DNA of 64,000 nucleotides, from the NCBI GenBank assembly GCA_002718735.1, contig PBFR01000030.1, forward strand, positions 1 to 64,000. Reading direction: 5' to 3'. The notes beneath the pieces are model-generated. The model was given only the letters and a program-made list of their open reading frames with translations. It ran no database searches and was not told where the DNA came from. This stretch comes from Halobacteriovoraceae bacterium. Its GTDB lineage: Bacteria > Bdellovibrionota > Bacteriovoracia > Bacteriovoracales > Bacteriovoracaceae. Position 1 is the first letter of the stretch. Each line of letters starts with the position of its first letter. The translations under genes and the position numbers were made by a program. Shown one piece after another: positions 37,241 to 45,134 of the stretch.

Positions 37241-38950
37241 ATGAATCGCAGTTGGTGGTATCGTTTTAGTTTATTACTGTTCCTGTCTATTGTTGCGATA
37301 ATGGCAGTGATCCCGACATTCTTTGGCTTCGACCCTGAAAAGTCAGAGTTTCCAGTTAAGTCAAAAATCAATTTAGGCCTTGACCTTCAAGGTGGTCTTT
37401 ATATGGTTTTGGGAATTGATTTTAACAAAGTCTATAGAGATGAAGTTAAGAACTACATCAAGAAAGTGGAAAAGACTTTGGCCGATGAGGGGATTGGATC
37501 TCAAATCGGAGAGTTAAGTGTTATTGATCCTGAGGATCCTAAGCATACGTTGACACTTTCCAATGTAGGTCAGCTTGAAGCGGCAACAGATAAAATCGAT
37601 GAATTTTACTCATTTCCTCTAAGACTTGTGGGTAGCGAAGGCACAACTCTTACTTATGCTCTTGGAAGAGAGTTTAAAGAAGATATTGAAGATAACGCTG
37701 TTAAAAAGTCTATTGAGGTTATTAGAAACAGAATTGACGAGTTTGGTGTTACCGAGCCTGAGATTGTTTCTCTTGGAGAGGACAGAATTGTTGTTCAGCT
37801 TCCAGGTGTAAAAGATATTGAAAGAGCAAAAGACCTTATCGGAAAAACTGCAAAACTTTCTTTTAGAATTGTTAACGAAGAAGTAAACCCTGCAACTCTT
37901 CAAACATGGATGGAAACTTCTGAAAAAGATGGCCTAGTTTACAAGAGAGGCCAGAGGTTTTCTGAATACGCACTTCAGATGAATCAAAAGTTTAAAGACG
38001 AAATTCCAAATGGCTTTGAACTTGTTTTCAAGAAGATTCTAAACCCTGGAAATAATGAGGTTGAACAGTTAATTCCTTACGTTGTTGAGTCTACTCCAAG
38101 TGTTACTGGGGAAGAAATTCAAGACGCTGTTGTAAGAATTGACCCTCAAGACAATCAACCATATGTTGGAATCACTTTTAAGAGTCAAGGTGCAAAGCTT
38201 TTTGAGCAAGTTACTGGCGACAACATTGGAAAAAGATTGGCAATTATCCTTGATAACAATGTTTACTCTGATCCAGTTATCCAATCAAGAATTGGAGGCG
38301 GGAACGCGCAAATTACTTTAGGGCAAGGAAATTATAACGATCTTTTAAAAGAGGCGAGAGACTTGTCTTTGGTTTTAAGAGCGGGTGCTTTACCTGTTGA
38401 GTTGGAATTCCAAGAGCAAAGAATCGTTGGTCCTTCACTAGGTGCTGACTCAATCGAAAAAGCTGAGACAGCTGGTCTTATTGGAGCATTCATTGTTCTA
38501 TTGTTCATTATTATTTACTACAAGATTTCTGGTGTGCTTGCTATCAAAGCTTTAGCACTTAACGTGATCTTTGTTCTAGCTTGTCTTGTTGGACTTGAAG
38601 CAACACTTACTCTTCCTGGTATTGCCGGGATCGTATTGACTGTAGGTATGGCGATTGACGGCAATATCATTATCTTTGAGAGAATCAAAGAAGAGTTGGC
38701 CATTGGAACTCCTGCAAGAGAGGCGGTTGCAACTGGATTCTCTAGAGCTTTCTGGACTATTCTTGATGCCAACTTAACTACTGCTGTTGCGGGGCTTATG
38801 CTTTTGAACTTCGGTACAGGGCCTATTAGAGGCTTTGCGGTAACTCTTCTTATTGGTATCGCTTGTACTGTGTACACTTCTTACTTTGTAAGTAGGTTGT
38901 ACTTTGAGTTCTATATGGCCAGAAACGGTGGCAAAAAAGTAAGCATTTAA
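37241..38950 (+). CDS. secD: Protein translocase subunit SecD
   Basis: RND-superfamily membrane protein that uses the proton gradient to pull exported proteins through SecYEG. The 569-residue protein has TM1 (about 8-28), a large periplasmic P1 domain opening with LGLDLQGGLYMVLG, and five more TM helices in the last 170 residues, with GLIGAFIVLLFIIIYYKISG and the motif MAIDGNIIIFERIKEE. I take ATG 37241 with AAAGGTG upstream over the GTG three codons earlier. It is followed after 14 bases by secF. Confidence 0.96.
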   Translation: MNRSWWYRFSLLLFLSIVAIMAVIPTFFGFDPEKSEFPVKSKINLGLDLQGGLYMVLGIDFNKVYRDEVKNYIKKVEKTLADEGIGSQIGELSVIDPEDPKHTLTLSNVGQLEAATDKIDEFYSFPLRLVGSEGTTLTYALGREFKEDIEDNAVKKSIEVIRNRIDEFGVTEPEIVSLGEDRIVVQLPGVKDIERAKDLIGKTAKLSFRIVNEEVNPATLQTWMETSEKDGLVYKRGQRFSEYALQMNQKFKDEIPNGFELVFKKILNPGNNEVEQLIPYVVESTPSVTGEEIQDAVVRIDPQDNQPYVGITFKSQGAKLFEQVTGDNIGKRLAIILDNNVYSDPVIQSRIGGGNAQITLGQGNYNDLLKEARDLSLVLRAGALPVELEFQEQRIVGPSLGADSIEKAETAGLIGAFIVLLFIIIYYKISGVLAIKALALNVIFVLACLVGLEATLTLPGIAGIVLTVGMAIDGNIIIFERIKEELAIGTPAREAVATGFSRAFWTILDANLTTAVAGLMLLNFGTGPIRGFAVTLLIGIACTVYTSYFVSRLYFEFYMARNGGKKVSI

Positions 38951-38964
38951 AAAGGATTTAAAAA

Positions 38965-39867
38965 ATGAGCAAGTTTAATATTAGTTTTGTTTCTAAATTT
39001 CCTGTCTCTGTGGTTTTATCCGCAGTGCTGGTTATAGGTTCACTTTCCTTGTTCTTCTCTAAGGGTCTAAACTATGGTGTAGATTTTAGAGGGGGGGCGG
39101 AGATTCAAGTTGCATTTGAAAAAGAAACTCAACTGGAAGAGTTGAGAAGTTCTTTGGATGCCAATAAGTTTGATTCATCTTCTGTTCAAAGAATCGGTTC
39201 AGAGAGTCAAAATGAGTTTCTAGTAAAGGTTGCTTCTAACGAGGCCAACCTTAACCAAGTAACTGATCAAATCACGAAAATGCTTCAGAAAGATTTCAGT
39301 GATAAGGGCTCTGAAATTTTAAAGACTGATATCGTTGGTCCTAAGGCCGGTGAGCAGTTAAGAATCTCAGGCTTTCAAGCTATGGCATGGGCGTTGTTGA
39401 TGATCATGATTTATATCGCTCTTAGATTTGATTATAAATATTCTCCAGGTGCGATTGTGGCACTCTTGCATGACGTTATCATCATCGTTGGTATCTTCTC
39501 ACTTCTTGGCAAGGAATTTAGTCTTCAAATCGTAGGTGCCCTTCTTGCAGTAATTGGTTACTCTGTAAACGATACGGTTGTTGTTTATGACCGTGTACGT
39601 GAGCATGAAGAAAAGTATAGCTCAAGAACTCTTAAAGAGCAGATTAATGGTGCTCTTAACGAAACTCTGACTAGAACGATTCTCACATCAATCACCACCT
39701 TGATTGTTGCGGGTGTAATGTACTTTATGGGCGGCGGTATTATTCAAGATTTCTTCTTTGCAATCTGTATCGGTGTAATTGTTGGTACTTATTCTTCAAT
39801 CTTTGTTGCGGCACCAACAGTTCTTTTCTTTGATAAAATCACCGGAAAGAAGGGTGATGCAGCTTAA
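38965..39867 (+). CDS. secF: Protein translocase subunit SecF
   Basis: Partner of SecD in the SecDF complex. The 300-residue protein has TM1, the signature GLNYGVDFRGGAEIQV, a small P4 domain and five C-terminal helices with IGYSVNDTVVVYDRVREH and the TRTILTSITTLIV motif. Length is normal. AAGGAT lies before the ATG. Its last bases overlap the ATG of the next gene by 11 bases, so that gene is coupled to it. Confidence 0.96.
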   Translation: MSKFNISFVSKFPVSVVLSAVLVIGSLSLFFSKGLNYGVDFRGGAEIQVAFEKETQLEELRSSLDANKFDSSSVQRIGSESQNEFLVKVASNEANLNQVTDQITKMLQKDFSDKGSEILKTDIVGPKAGEQLRISGFQAMAWALLMIMIYIALRFDYKYSPGAIVALLHDVIIIVGIFSLLGKEFSLQIVGALLAVIGYSVNDTVVVYDRVREHEEKYSSRTLKEQINGALNETLTRTILTSITTLIVAGVMYFMGGGIIQDFFFAICIGVIVGTYSSIFVAAPTVLFFDKITGKKGDAA

Positions 39868-40534
39868 TTTTTTAATTCTATTTTTAGGCCTTGTTGTTTT
39901 CTCTCCTGTTTTTGGACAGGAGAGTGATGAGGCCTATAAAGAAAGAGTTCTCAAAGAATATTCAAAAAGACCTGCTCCGGTGGAAGAGACACAAATTGAC
40001 GAAGTCATTGAGCAGGACATCGCCGAAGGTCCTGAAGATTTCAATGAGCCTGAACCATCAAATGTAAAAATCCAAGATTCTTTTTTAACTAAAATCATGA
40101 ATAAGGGAGCGAAGGAGTATGTTAGACGCTTTCTTAGTCAAAATCCGTTTTCAAATATGTCTAGGTCCGAGCTGAGATCGCTTGTTTTAGCAAGACTTGA
40201 GGGACAGCCTTTTGGAAACTTTTTAAAGGAGAGACCTAAGTTTTTGGATATGTTTGTGGATATCCTGCGCGATAGAAAAGCTCTTCCTTCTCTTATCGGC
40301 ATGATCAACAAACCTGAAAAGGTTAAAAAATACGGAATTGTATTAATCTGTGTGATTGTAAGTGTTTTCTTTCTGAATCTTATGAATAGCAAAGGAAATA
40401 TCTTTAGAAGGATCTTGGTGAAGATGTCCATTGGTATTGCTGCGTTTGCTGCCAATATTATTTCATTCTATGTGATCTTCAAGGATGAGGTTACACCCAC
40501 CCTTGATATAATCTTAAAGTATTATCATTTATAA
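39857..40534 (+). CDS. Exported/membrane protein coupled to secF, unknown
   Basis: The true start is ATG 39857 inside the end of secF: the product then begins MQLNFLILFLGLVVFSPVFG, a signal peptide. The 225-residue protein has an acidic linker (QIDEVIEQDIAEGPEDFNEP) and a helical middle domain (PFSNMSRSELRSLVLARLEG). At least two C-terminal membrane helices follow (YGIVLICVIVSVFFLNLM and IGIAAFAANIISFYVIF). Coupling to secF suggests a role at the translocon, but no family is recognised. An in-frame start at 39779 lies within secF and is unlikely. Confidence 0.75.
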   Translation: MQLNFLILFLGLVVFSPVFGQESDEAYKERVLKEYSKRPAPVEETQIDEVIEQDIAEGPEDFNEPEPSNVKIQDSFLTKIMNKGAKEYVRRFLSQNPFSNMSRSELRSLVLARLEGQPFGNFLKERPKFLDMFVDILRDRKALPSLIGMINKPEKVKKYGIVLICVIVSVFFLNLMNSKGNIFRRILVKMSIGIAAFAANIISFYVIFKDEVTPTLDIILKYYHL

Positions 40535-40537
40535 GTT

Positions 40538-42061
40538 TTAAATTTTTGGAACACAACCAATCCTCTTATCATGAGGAGGGAATGTGTTGGTGGCATCATT
40601 TGCATTATCTTGAACATTTGTACCATCACAAGAGAGCTCATCGGGTCTTTTGACTGTATATGTTCTTTGGTGAGACTTCTTTATAAAAGGAGAGTCTGGA
40701 TCTGCTGGCCAGTAAAATTGAACTTTCTTCCCGGCCACTGTGTTGTCGTTAGGCTGGAAGTGGGTGCCATTTTCTTTATAGAACCAAATCTTTTTTAGAA
40801 CCGTTTCTGTGATGAGAATGTAGTCACACTCGTTTTCTTGTTTTGCAATGTAGAGTCCTTCCGTATCATGGCCTACAACTTCTTTCATTGCTGAGAACAG
40901 TGGGTTTTCAGAGTTGTAGTGTAGGGCGGTTGGGCAATATGCTTTGAATGTGGTGTCGTCCACGTAAGGAAGCATGTAGTAACCAAGTTGTTTTTGTTGA
41001 GGTTCAGATGTCTGTCCGTCAGAGTTTGTAATTGGTGGCCCATTGTAATACTCAAGAGGGAAGAAGACACTTGGAGGTGTATCTACTGTATACCCTTGAT
41101 CTTCAATTTTCTGTTGAAGGATTTTGTGAATCTCTATTGTTGTACCATTCTCTGTGCCGTCTAGGTCAAAGAATCTAGGATCCCATTTGCTCCAAACAGT
41201 AAACTGTCCAGGTGTCTCCTCCAGAAGAGGATCATTAATAGGAGTTGTTCCATATATCAAAAAGTCGTGGCAAAAGATATTTGAATAGGTCTCTGGGAGA
41301 GGATCTGGCCTGTCTTCATTTGTGAAGTAATAGTGACTTCTGGCCGCTGAGTCAAAAAAGGCCTGTCCAGTTCCTTCTTCAGTTGAGACTGTTCTATTTA
41401 AGCATGTGTATTGATTGACTGGCATTGTGGCCAGAGGCCCACCAACTGGATCAGTGATTCTAGCAGATAGTTTTCTTATTTGAATAGTGTTTGAGCTGGC
41501 CCCGCTTTGAACTTCGGCAATATTAAGTCTGTAGGTCTTATCTGGGTCTAGTAAAGCAATATCTATCTTAAGAGTAGTGTTGCCGGAAGTTGGCTGCTCC
41601 ATTGTTAAAGCACCGGTGACACCATTTTCATCTTTTACTTGGGCCTGGCAAGCTGCCTGTTCCTGAATTTGTTCAACTTCTTCTGTTTCAGGATTTATAT
41701 AGGAGAGGGGTTTTGAACACCAACCAGCCAAATCTACAAGAGAAGAGGTCTCAATTTCTTCATTTACGGTTACATCTACATATAAGAATTCTTCGGCGTG
41801 ATTTTTACCTTCGCAAAAGCTTGTGCAATCTGCACCGAGTGTAATGGCCTCGCCAGCTCTACATCCACAAAAGCCAGACTGAAGAAACACTGCACCATCG
41901 GGCCTCGTGGGAAGCTCAAATACCTTGTCGTCAATGGTGTCGTCATCACCACCGGTAATTAAATCCTGGTAAGGGTTCAGAGTTGGACGCTGTAGTGACT
42001 CGTCCTCCAAGCAGGAAGCGGCCAAAAGACAGATAAATAGGGCATAGATAAGTTTTTTCAT
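40538..42061 (-). CDS. Cys-rich lipoprotein, unknown
   Basis: The 507-residue lipoprotein has lipobox LAASC (Cys17). Behind an acidic linker lies a Cys-rich motif (SGFCGCRAGEAITL, DCTSFCEG) and a beta-rich domain with further Cys (GWCSKPL, AACQAQV), then a module with NRTVSTEEGT and a C-terminal domain with CPTALHY, CDYILI, SCDGT and GCVPK. About a dozen Cys in total point to an oxidised, disulphide-stapled exported protein. No family is recognised. It converges on the secF-linked gene with three bases between the stops. Confidence 0.75.
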   Translation of the reverse strand: MKKLIYALFICLLAASCLEDESLQRPTLNPYQDLITGGDDDTIDDKVFELPTRPDGAVFLQSGFCGCRAGEAITLGADCTSFCEGKNHAEEFLYVDVTVNEEIETSSLVDLAGWCSKPLSYINPETEEVEQIQEQAACQAQVKDENGVTGALTMEQPTSGNTTLKIDIALLDPDKTYRLNIAEVQSGASSNTIQIRKLSARITDPVGGPLATMPVNQYTCLNRTVSTEEGTGQAFFDSAARSHYYFTNEDRPDPLPETYSNIFCHDFLIYGTTPINDPLLEETPGQFTVWSKWDPRFFDLDGTENGTTIEIHKILQQKIEDQGYTVDTPPSVFFPLEYYNGPPITNSDGQTSEPQQKQLGYYMLPYVDDTTFKAYCPTALHYNSENPLFSAMKEVVGHDTEGLYIAKQENECDYILITETVLKKIWFYKENGTHFQPNDNTVAGKKVQFYWPADPDSPFIKKSHQRTYTVKRPDELSCDGTNVQDNANDATNTFPPHDKRIGCVPKI

Positions 42062-42219
42062 AATATTCTTAACACCTTATCGACTACCAGCGTCAGTTAT
42101 TTAATATTTTAGCTTAATAAATTTGCCTTTTGGCCGTATAATCGTAATAACGGTAGGTTAGGAGAGACTTTGATTTACAGAGTCTTGGAAGTTGCCAAGT
42201 AATTGAGCAAATATTGATT

Positions 42220-42245
42220 ACTAAACTAATGTTTTTCAGTTTAGT
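42220..42245 (+). promoter_or_regulatory. Inverted repeat upstream of the HU-type gene
   Basis: Perfect 8-bp inverted repeat ACTAAACT (42220-42227) and AGTTTAGT (42238-42245) with a 10-base spacer, about 50 bases before the start of the HU gene. It could be an operator or an RNA hairpin. Confidence 0.4.
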
Positions 42246-42296
42246 GACCGATATAAGTATCAAATATTACATATTGCACGAGCAAGGAGAGAGATT

Positions 42297-42602
42297 ATGA
42301 CTAAAGCTGATTTGATTGCCGTAATTGAAAAACAGGCAAACCTAAACCCAAAGCAGGCAGAGAAAGTTGTTAACATCGCTTTTGATACTATGATTCAAGC
42401 TCTTTATGACGACGAAAGAATTGAAATTAGAGGTTTTGGATCTTTTGCAAACAGAAACTATAAGGCCTATGAAGGAAGAAATCCAAAGACTGGTAAAGTA
42501 GTTAAGGTAGATCCTAAAAAGGTGCCATTCTTTAAAGTTGGAAAAGAACTTAAAGAAATGGTGGATGCGGGCAAAGAAAAGTATGTAATCAGAGAAGCTT
42601 AG
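42297..42602 (+). CDS. HU/IHF-family DNA-binding protein
   Basis: Nucleoid protein that bends DNA as a dimer. The 101-residue product is a full-length HU/IHF fold: helices at the N-terminus (MTKADLIAVIEKQANL), the beta-arm signature GFGSFANRNYKAYEGRNPKTG with the DNA-intercalating proline in GRNPKTG, and KVPFFKVGKELKE at the C-terminus. It is about 10 residues longer than E. coli HU. HU-beta or IHF subtype cannot be decided. AAGGAG precedes the ATG and a terminator follows. Confidence 0.95.
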   Translation: MTKADLIAVIEKQANLNPKQAEKVVNIAFDTMIQALYDDERIEIRGFGSFANRNYKAYEGRNPKTGKVVKVDPKKVPFFKVGKELKEMVDAGKEKYVIREA

Positions 42603-42642
42603 ATCTCAACATAGTCTTAAAAAAATCTTTATTATATTGAGA

Positions 42643-42667
42643 GGGAGGCCTTGGGGCTTCCCTTTTT
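42643..42667 (+). terminator. Rho-independent terminator of the HU gene
   Basis: Eight-position stem GGGAGGCC (42643-42650) and GGCTTCCC (42655-42662) with one G-T pair, TTGG loop, five T. Confidence 0.9.
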
Positions 42668-42708
42668 AGTTTGAGCTTGGCACAATAAATTAATAACTTG
42701 GAGGATAT

Positions 42709-43125
42709 ATGAAAAAGTTTTTGATGGGTGCTGAGAGCTACTCGAACATGCACAACCTGGGGTTGTTGTTATTTAGATTATACGTTGGTTTTACAATGGC
42801 CTTTGCCCACGGACTTGGAAAAATGCCACCAAAGCCAGCATTTATGGGATTTGTAGGCTCTTTAGGCCTTCCTGCTCCAGAGCTTATGGCATGGCTTGCC
42901 GCTATAGCTGAATTTGGAGGCGGACTTCTTATTGCTATCGGACTTGCCACAAGATTTTCCGCATTGGCATTAGGTGGGACAATGGTAGTTGCCGCATTTT
43001 TAGTTCATGGGGCTGATCCATTTGCCAAGAAAGAGCTAGCTCTTCTTTATTTATCTTGTTGCGTACTGCTATTTACAGCGGGACCTGGAGCGTTCAGTGT
43101 AGATAGACTTATTAGTAAAAAGTAG
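42709..43125 (+). CDS. DoxX-family membrane protein
   Basis: The 138-residue product has four membrane helices of the DoxX type: LGLLLFRLYVGFTMAFAHG, PELMAWLAAIAEFGGGLLIA, RFSALALGGTMVVAAFL and LALLYLSCCVLLFTAGPG. The conserved Arg in the first helix, AEFGGG and GPGAFSVD are typical. Family members act in redox or thiol stress, but the substrate is not known here. GGAGG precedes the ATG. It is a single gene between the HU terminator and tRNA-Cys. Confidence 0.88.
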   Translation: MKKFLMGAESYSNMHNLGLLLFRLYVGFTMAFAHGLGKMPPKPAFMGFVGSLGLPAPELMAWLAAIAEFGGGLLIAIGLATRFSALALGGTMVVAAFLVHGADPFAKKELALLYLSCCVLLFTAGPGAFSVDRLISKK

Positions 43126-43155
43126 TTTGATCTTAGGGTATAAGTAACTGATTAA

Positions 43156-43187
43156 TTGACAATTACAATTAAATAGCTGAATATACT
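43156..43187 (+). promoter_or_regulatory. Candidate promoter of tRNA-Cys
   Basis: Consensus TTGACA at 43156-43161, then AATATA (43180-43185, 18-base spacer) overlapping TATACT (43182-43187). It lies about 20 bases before the tRNA. Confidence 0.6.
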
Positions 43188-43204
43188 TGAAACATTTAAG
43201 AAAT

Positions 43205-43282
43205 GGAGACATGCCCGAGTGGTCCAAGGGAACGGTTTGCAAAACCGTACAGCCGCCGGTTCAAATCCGGCTGTCTCCTCCA
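43205..43282 (+). tRNA. tRNA-Cys (GCA)
   Basis: Cloverleaf with acceptor stem GGAGACA/TGTCTCC, D arm from GCCCGAGTGG, anticodon stem ACGGT/ACCGT with loop TTGCAAA (anticodon GCA), T arm GCCGG-TTCAAAT-CCGGC, discriminator T and encoded CCA at 43280-43282. Its last 15 bases recur at 53837, where the tRNA body is missing. Confidence 0.95.
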
Positions 43283-43290
43283 GTAAAATA

Positions 43291-43324
43291 GGGCATTGAT
43301 TGAACGATCAATGCCCTTTTTTTT
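43291..43324 (+). terminator. Rho-independent terminator of tRNA-Cys
   Basis: Perfect 10-bp stem GGGCATTGAT (43291-43300) and ATCAATGCCC (43307-43316), 6-base loop, eight T. An identical copy lies at 53860-53893. Confidence 0.95.
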
Positions 43325-43438
43325 ATTCTATTGAAATCATTCAGAAAAGGTTTCAACAACTTATCTAGCTTCAATTTCTTAAAACTGTCTGGAACTGTCC
43401 AAAGCAAACTGCCGTTGGCTTGTTTTGTGCTTGTGATG

Positions 43439-43479
43439 GGCTTGTGCCGCAAGGCGCGAGATCTCGCTAAGCACAGGCC
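43439..43479. other. Cruciform-capable palindrome, left copy
   Basis: Perfect 12-bp palindrome GCGAGATCTCGC (43456-43467) nested in an outer stem GGCTTGTGC (43439-43447) and GCACAGGCC (43471-43479) with one G-T pair. Both arms are unchanged in the right copy of the repeat. Possible protein-binding site, origin-like element or RNA fold. Confidence 0.6.
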
Positions 43480-43537
43480 AAGCACCTTCTTTTAGTCGTC
43501 GCCATTTTTAACAACAAACTCCGCTCCCAGAGTGGGA

Positions 43538-43581
43538 CACGCAGGGTGGTCCGGGACCACTCAATTGGACCACTCTGCGTG
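43538..43581. promoter_or_regulatory. 15-bp inverted repeat upstream of HTH gene, left copy
   Basis: CACGCAGGGTGGTCC (43538-43552) and GGACCACTCTGCGTG (43567-43581) match at 14 of 15 positions, with a further GGACCAC just inside the left arm. It ends 27 bases before the HTH start, where a self-regulatory operator would be expected. Confidence 0.55.
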
Positions 43582-43608
43582 GATGAAATGAGAAAGGAAG
43601 ATTTTAAA

Positions 43609-43947
43609 ATGCCAAAGCGTAGTCGATTTAAAAAAACATCTAACGAATCCCAGGCCCTCAAGCGTATGCGAATTACGCGAAAGCTTTCTCAACGGAAAGC
43701 GGCTGAGCTTATAGGAGTTCCGCCAACAACTATCAATCACACGGAGAATGGTAGGGCCTATATTAGGCGGGAGTACGTCAAAAAGTTTATAGATGCCTTG
43801 GAGTATTCTTGGAGCGACTGGAATGATTTTTTGGAGGGACACAATCCCGAGATCGAATTGAGGGAGAGCTGTAAAGGATTAATAGATTGCCTTGATAAGA
43901 GCAGACTAGATATCGTTTTCAGTCTGCTCAGCAACTTTACCAAGTAG
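43609..43947 (+). CDS. Xre-like HTH protein, left copy
   Basis: The 112-residue protein starts at ATG 43609 with AAGGAAG 8 bases upstream; a longer frame would run through the inverted repeat. Residues about 14-60 form an Xre/Cro-type helix-turn-helix (MRITRKLSQRKAAELIGVPP as helix 2-3, then TINHTENGRAYI). The C-terminal half (DFLEGHNPEIELRESCKG) is helical and of unknown type. It shares 97 of 112 residues with the copy at 54178, and substitutions are mostly conservative. Likely regulator of the element or of itself through the inverted repeat upstream. A role in excision is possible but not shown. Confidence 0.85.
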   Translation: MPKRSRFKKTSNESQALKRMRITRKLSQRKAAELIGVPPTTINHTENGRAYIRREYVKKFIDALEYSWSDWNDFLEGHNPEIELRESCKGLIDCLDKSRLDIVFSLLSNFTK

Positions 43948-43956
43948 CTAAGTCAT

Positions 43957-43981
43957 TTGAGGTCGCAATTTGCGACCTCAA
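43957..43981 (+). terminator. Perfect hairpin after the left HTH gene
   Basis: Eleven-bp stem TTGAGGTCGCA (43957-43967) and TGCGACCTCAA (43971-43981) with a 3-base loop, nine bases past the stop. There is no T-run. It is absent after the right copy. Confidence 0.55.
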
Positions 43982-44202
43982 GTTTATAACGTCTTGTTTT
44001 TATTGTTTCTTGAAGTGTGGAGAAAGTTTTTTCTTCCCAAGGTACTTTTGCACTTTCTATGTCTAATATGGTTCTGTGTCTTTCACTCAATAAGCAAATA
44101 CCGTGCTTATCAAAATTTTATCCTTCAAAAAATCAAGTTATCACCTTGATGATTTGGCTTTAAGGCCTTAGTTCATTTATGATTAAAGAATCTGGAGTGT
44201 TT

Positions 44203-44541
44203 ATGTTCCTTGGCGTAGTGAAGGTGATTGTCGCCGCCGTTTTGATTAGTTTTGTTTCATGGCTATCGGGTAAAAAAACAGGCCTTGCTGGCTTCTTAAC
44301 CGCTTTGCCCCTTACGACCTTACTCGCGCTGGCCTTTTCCCATGTGGAATGGGGTGACGCTAAGCAATCCGTCGAATATGCAAAGAGCGTTTTTGCCGCA
44401 GTTCCGGTGTCACTTCTTTTCTTTTTACCATTTCTTTTGGCGGAAAGATTGGAGCTAGGATTTTGGCCTTGCTATATCGCCGGAATTCTTCTTTTAGGTG
44501 CTGGATATTTTATTCACAATTATCTAATTAAATTCTTTTAA
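44203..44541 (+). CDS. DUF3147-like four-helix membrane protein
   Basis: Small membrane protein of 112 residues with four hydrophobic helices and a GKKTGLAGFLTALPLTTLLA loop, a pattern I associate with DUF3147. The start ATG 44203 has GGAG five bases upstream; an upstream ATG at 44179 adds eight residues and has no clear site. Function unknown. It lies in the island, between the HTH gene and the efflux operon, with 178 bases to the latter. Confidence 0.65.
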   Translation: MFLGVVKVIVAAVLISFVSWLSGKKTGLAGFLTALPLTTLLALAFSHVEWGDAKQSVEYAKSVFAAVPVSLLFFLPFLLAERLELGFWPCYIAGILLLGAGYFIHNYLIKFF

Positions 44542-44655
44542 AAGGTTTGCACTTAACACAACCCGCACTCTCATGGTCACAATACTATCGACAGAAAATC
44601 TTTAGACAAATTTGATATTCAGCATTTAATCGTGGAGGAAAGGACTTGCCTGCAC

Positions 44656-44700
44656 CCAGATCAATGAGACTTTTATAACGGGATTGACTTTTTGATCTGG
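44656..44700. promoter_or_regulatory. Inverted repeat before the island efflux operon
   Basis: Perfect 9-bp inverted repeat CCAGATCAA (44656-44664) and TTGATCTGG (44692-44700) with a 27-base spacer. It ends 19 bases before the first gene of the operon, so it is placed to act as an operator or leader hairpin. Confidence 0.45.
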
Positions 44701-44719
44701 AAAGACCTATAAGAACTTT

Positions 44720-45088
44720 ATGTTATTTATAAGATTGTTAAAGCTTTCTTCGATTTTATGGCTAGCTTTATCCTATAACATTAATGCAGAAATCAGTGCT
44801 CATTTAGCTGAGCATCACTTTGCTCATGGCCATGATCACGCACACGTGCATGTTGAAGATGAGACCCAGACTTTTGAAGACAAAGATCATGAACATAGAG
44901 TTGTTGATATCGAAGCATATACGGCTTTAAAAAGAAGCATTGATACCTCTCAGTCTTGGGTGCCTTTGAGTGCCTACCAATTAGCCGGTGAAATTTCTTT
45001 CTCTAAAATCTCAAATAACTTCAAAAACTTAAAATTTGCATTTAGGCCACCACCTGACAAGTTTCGAAACTTACCAATGCTTAATTAA
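44720..45088 (+). CDS. His-rich exported peptide at the head of the RND operon
   Basis: The 122-residue product has a signal peptide (about 1-23) and a His/Asp/Glu-rich segment (HHFAHGHDHAHVHVEDE, then KDHEHRV) suited to binding Cu, Zn, Ni or Co in the periplasm. The C-terminus is PPPDKFRNLPMLN. Layout and place resemble CzcI/CnrX/DUF2946-type sensor or chaperone proteins next to metal pumps. A second protein of the same design precedes the outer membrane factor at 62330. It starts the island operon, 47 bases before the RND gene. Confidence 0.7.
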   Translation: MLFIRLLKLSSILWLALSYNINAEISAHLAEHHFAHGHDHAHVHVEDETQTFEDKDHEHRVVDIEAYTALKRSIDTSQSWVPLSAYQLAGEISFSKISNNFKNLKFAFRPPPDKFRNLPMLN

Positions 45089-45134
45089 AACCCCGTATTT
45101 TGACCTACTGAAGTCTTAATATGGGAGATAGTTA

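Larger units (their letters stand above)
43268..43947 (+). repeat. Long direct repeat, left copy (tRNA 3' end to HTH gene)
   Basis: From CGGCTGTCTCCTCCAG at 43268 to the stop of the HTH gene at 43947, this segment recurs at 53837-54516. Both copies are 680 bp long and colinear without visible gaps. The non-coding part differs by roughly one base in twenty. The left border is inside the T arm of tRNA-Cys and the right border is the HTH stop codon; beyond both, similarity ends. Confidence 0.9.

Noticed and set aside
39779..39856. Long N-terminal form of the gene after secF
   Set aside because: It lies inside secF and would bury the signal peptide that starts at 39857.
43261..43485. Minus-strand 74-residue frame conserved in both copies of the tRNA repeat (also 53827-54054)
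   Set aside because: It overlaps the tRNA and its terminator, and nearly every base difference between the copies changes an amino acid, so it is not under protein selection.
43546..43608. Upstream GTG start for the HTH gene (also 54115)
   Set aside because: It would put coding sequence through the inverted repeat; the downstream starts at 43609 and 54178 have good ribosome binding sites in both copies.
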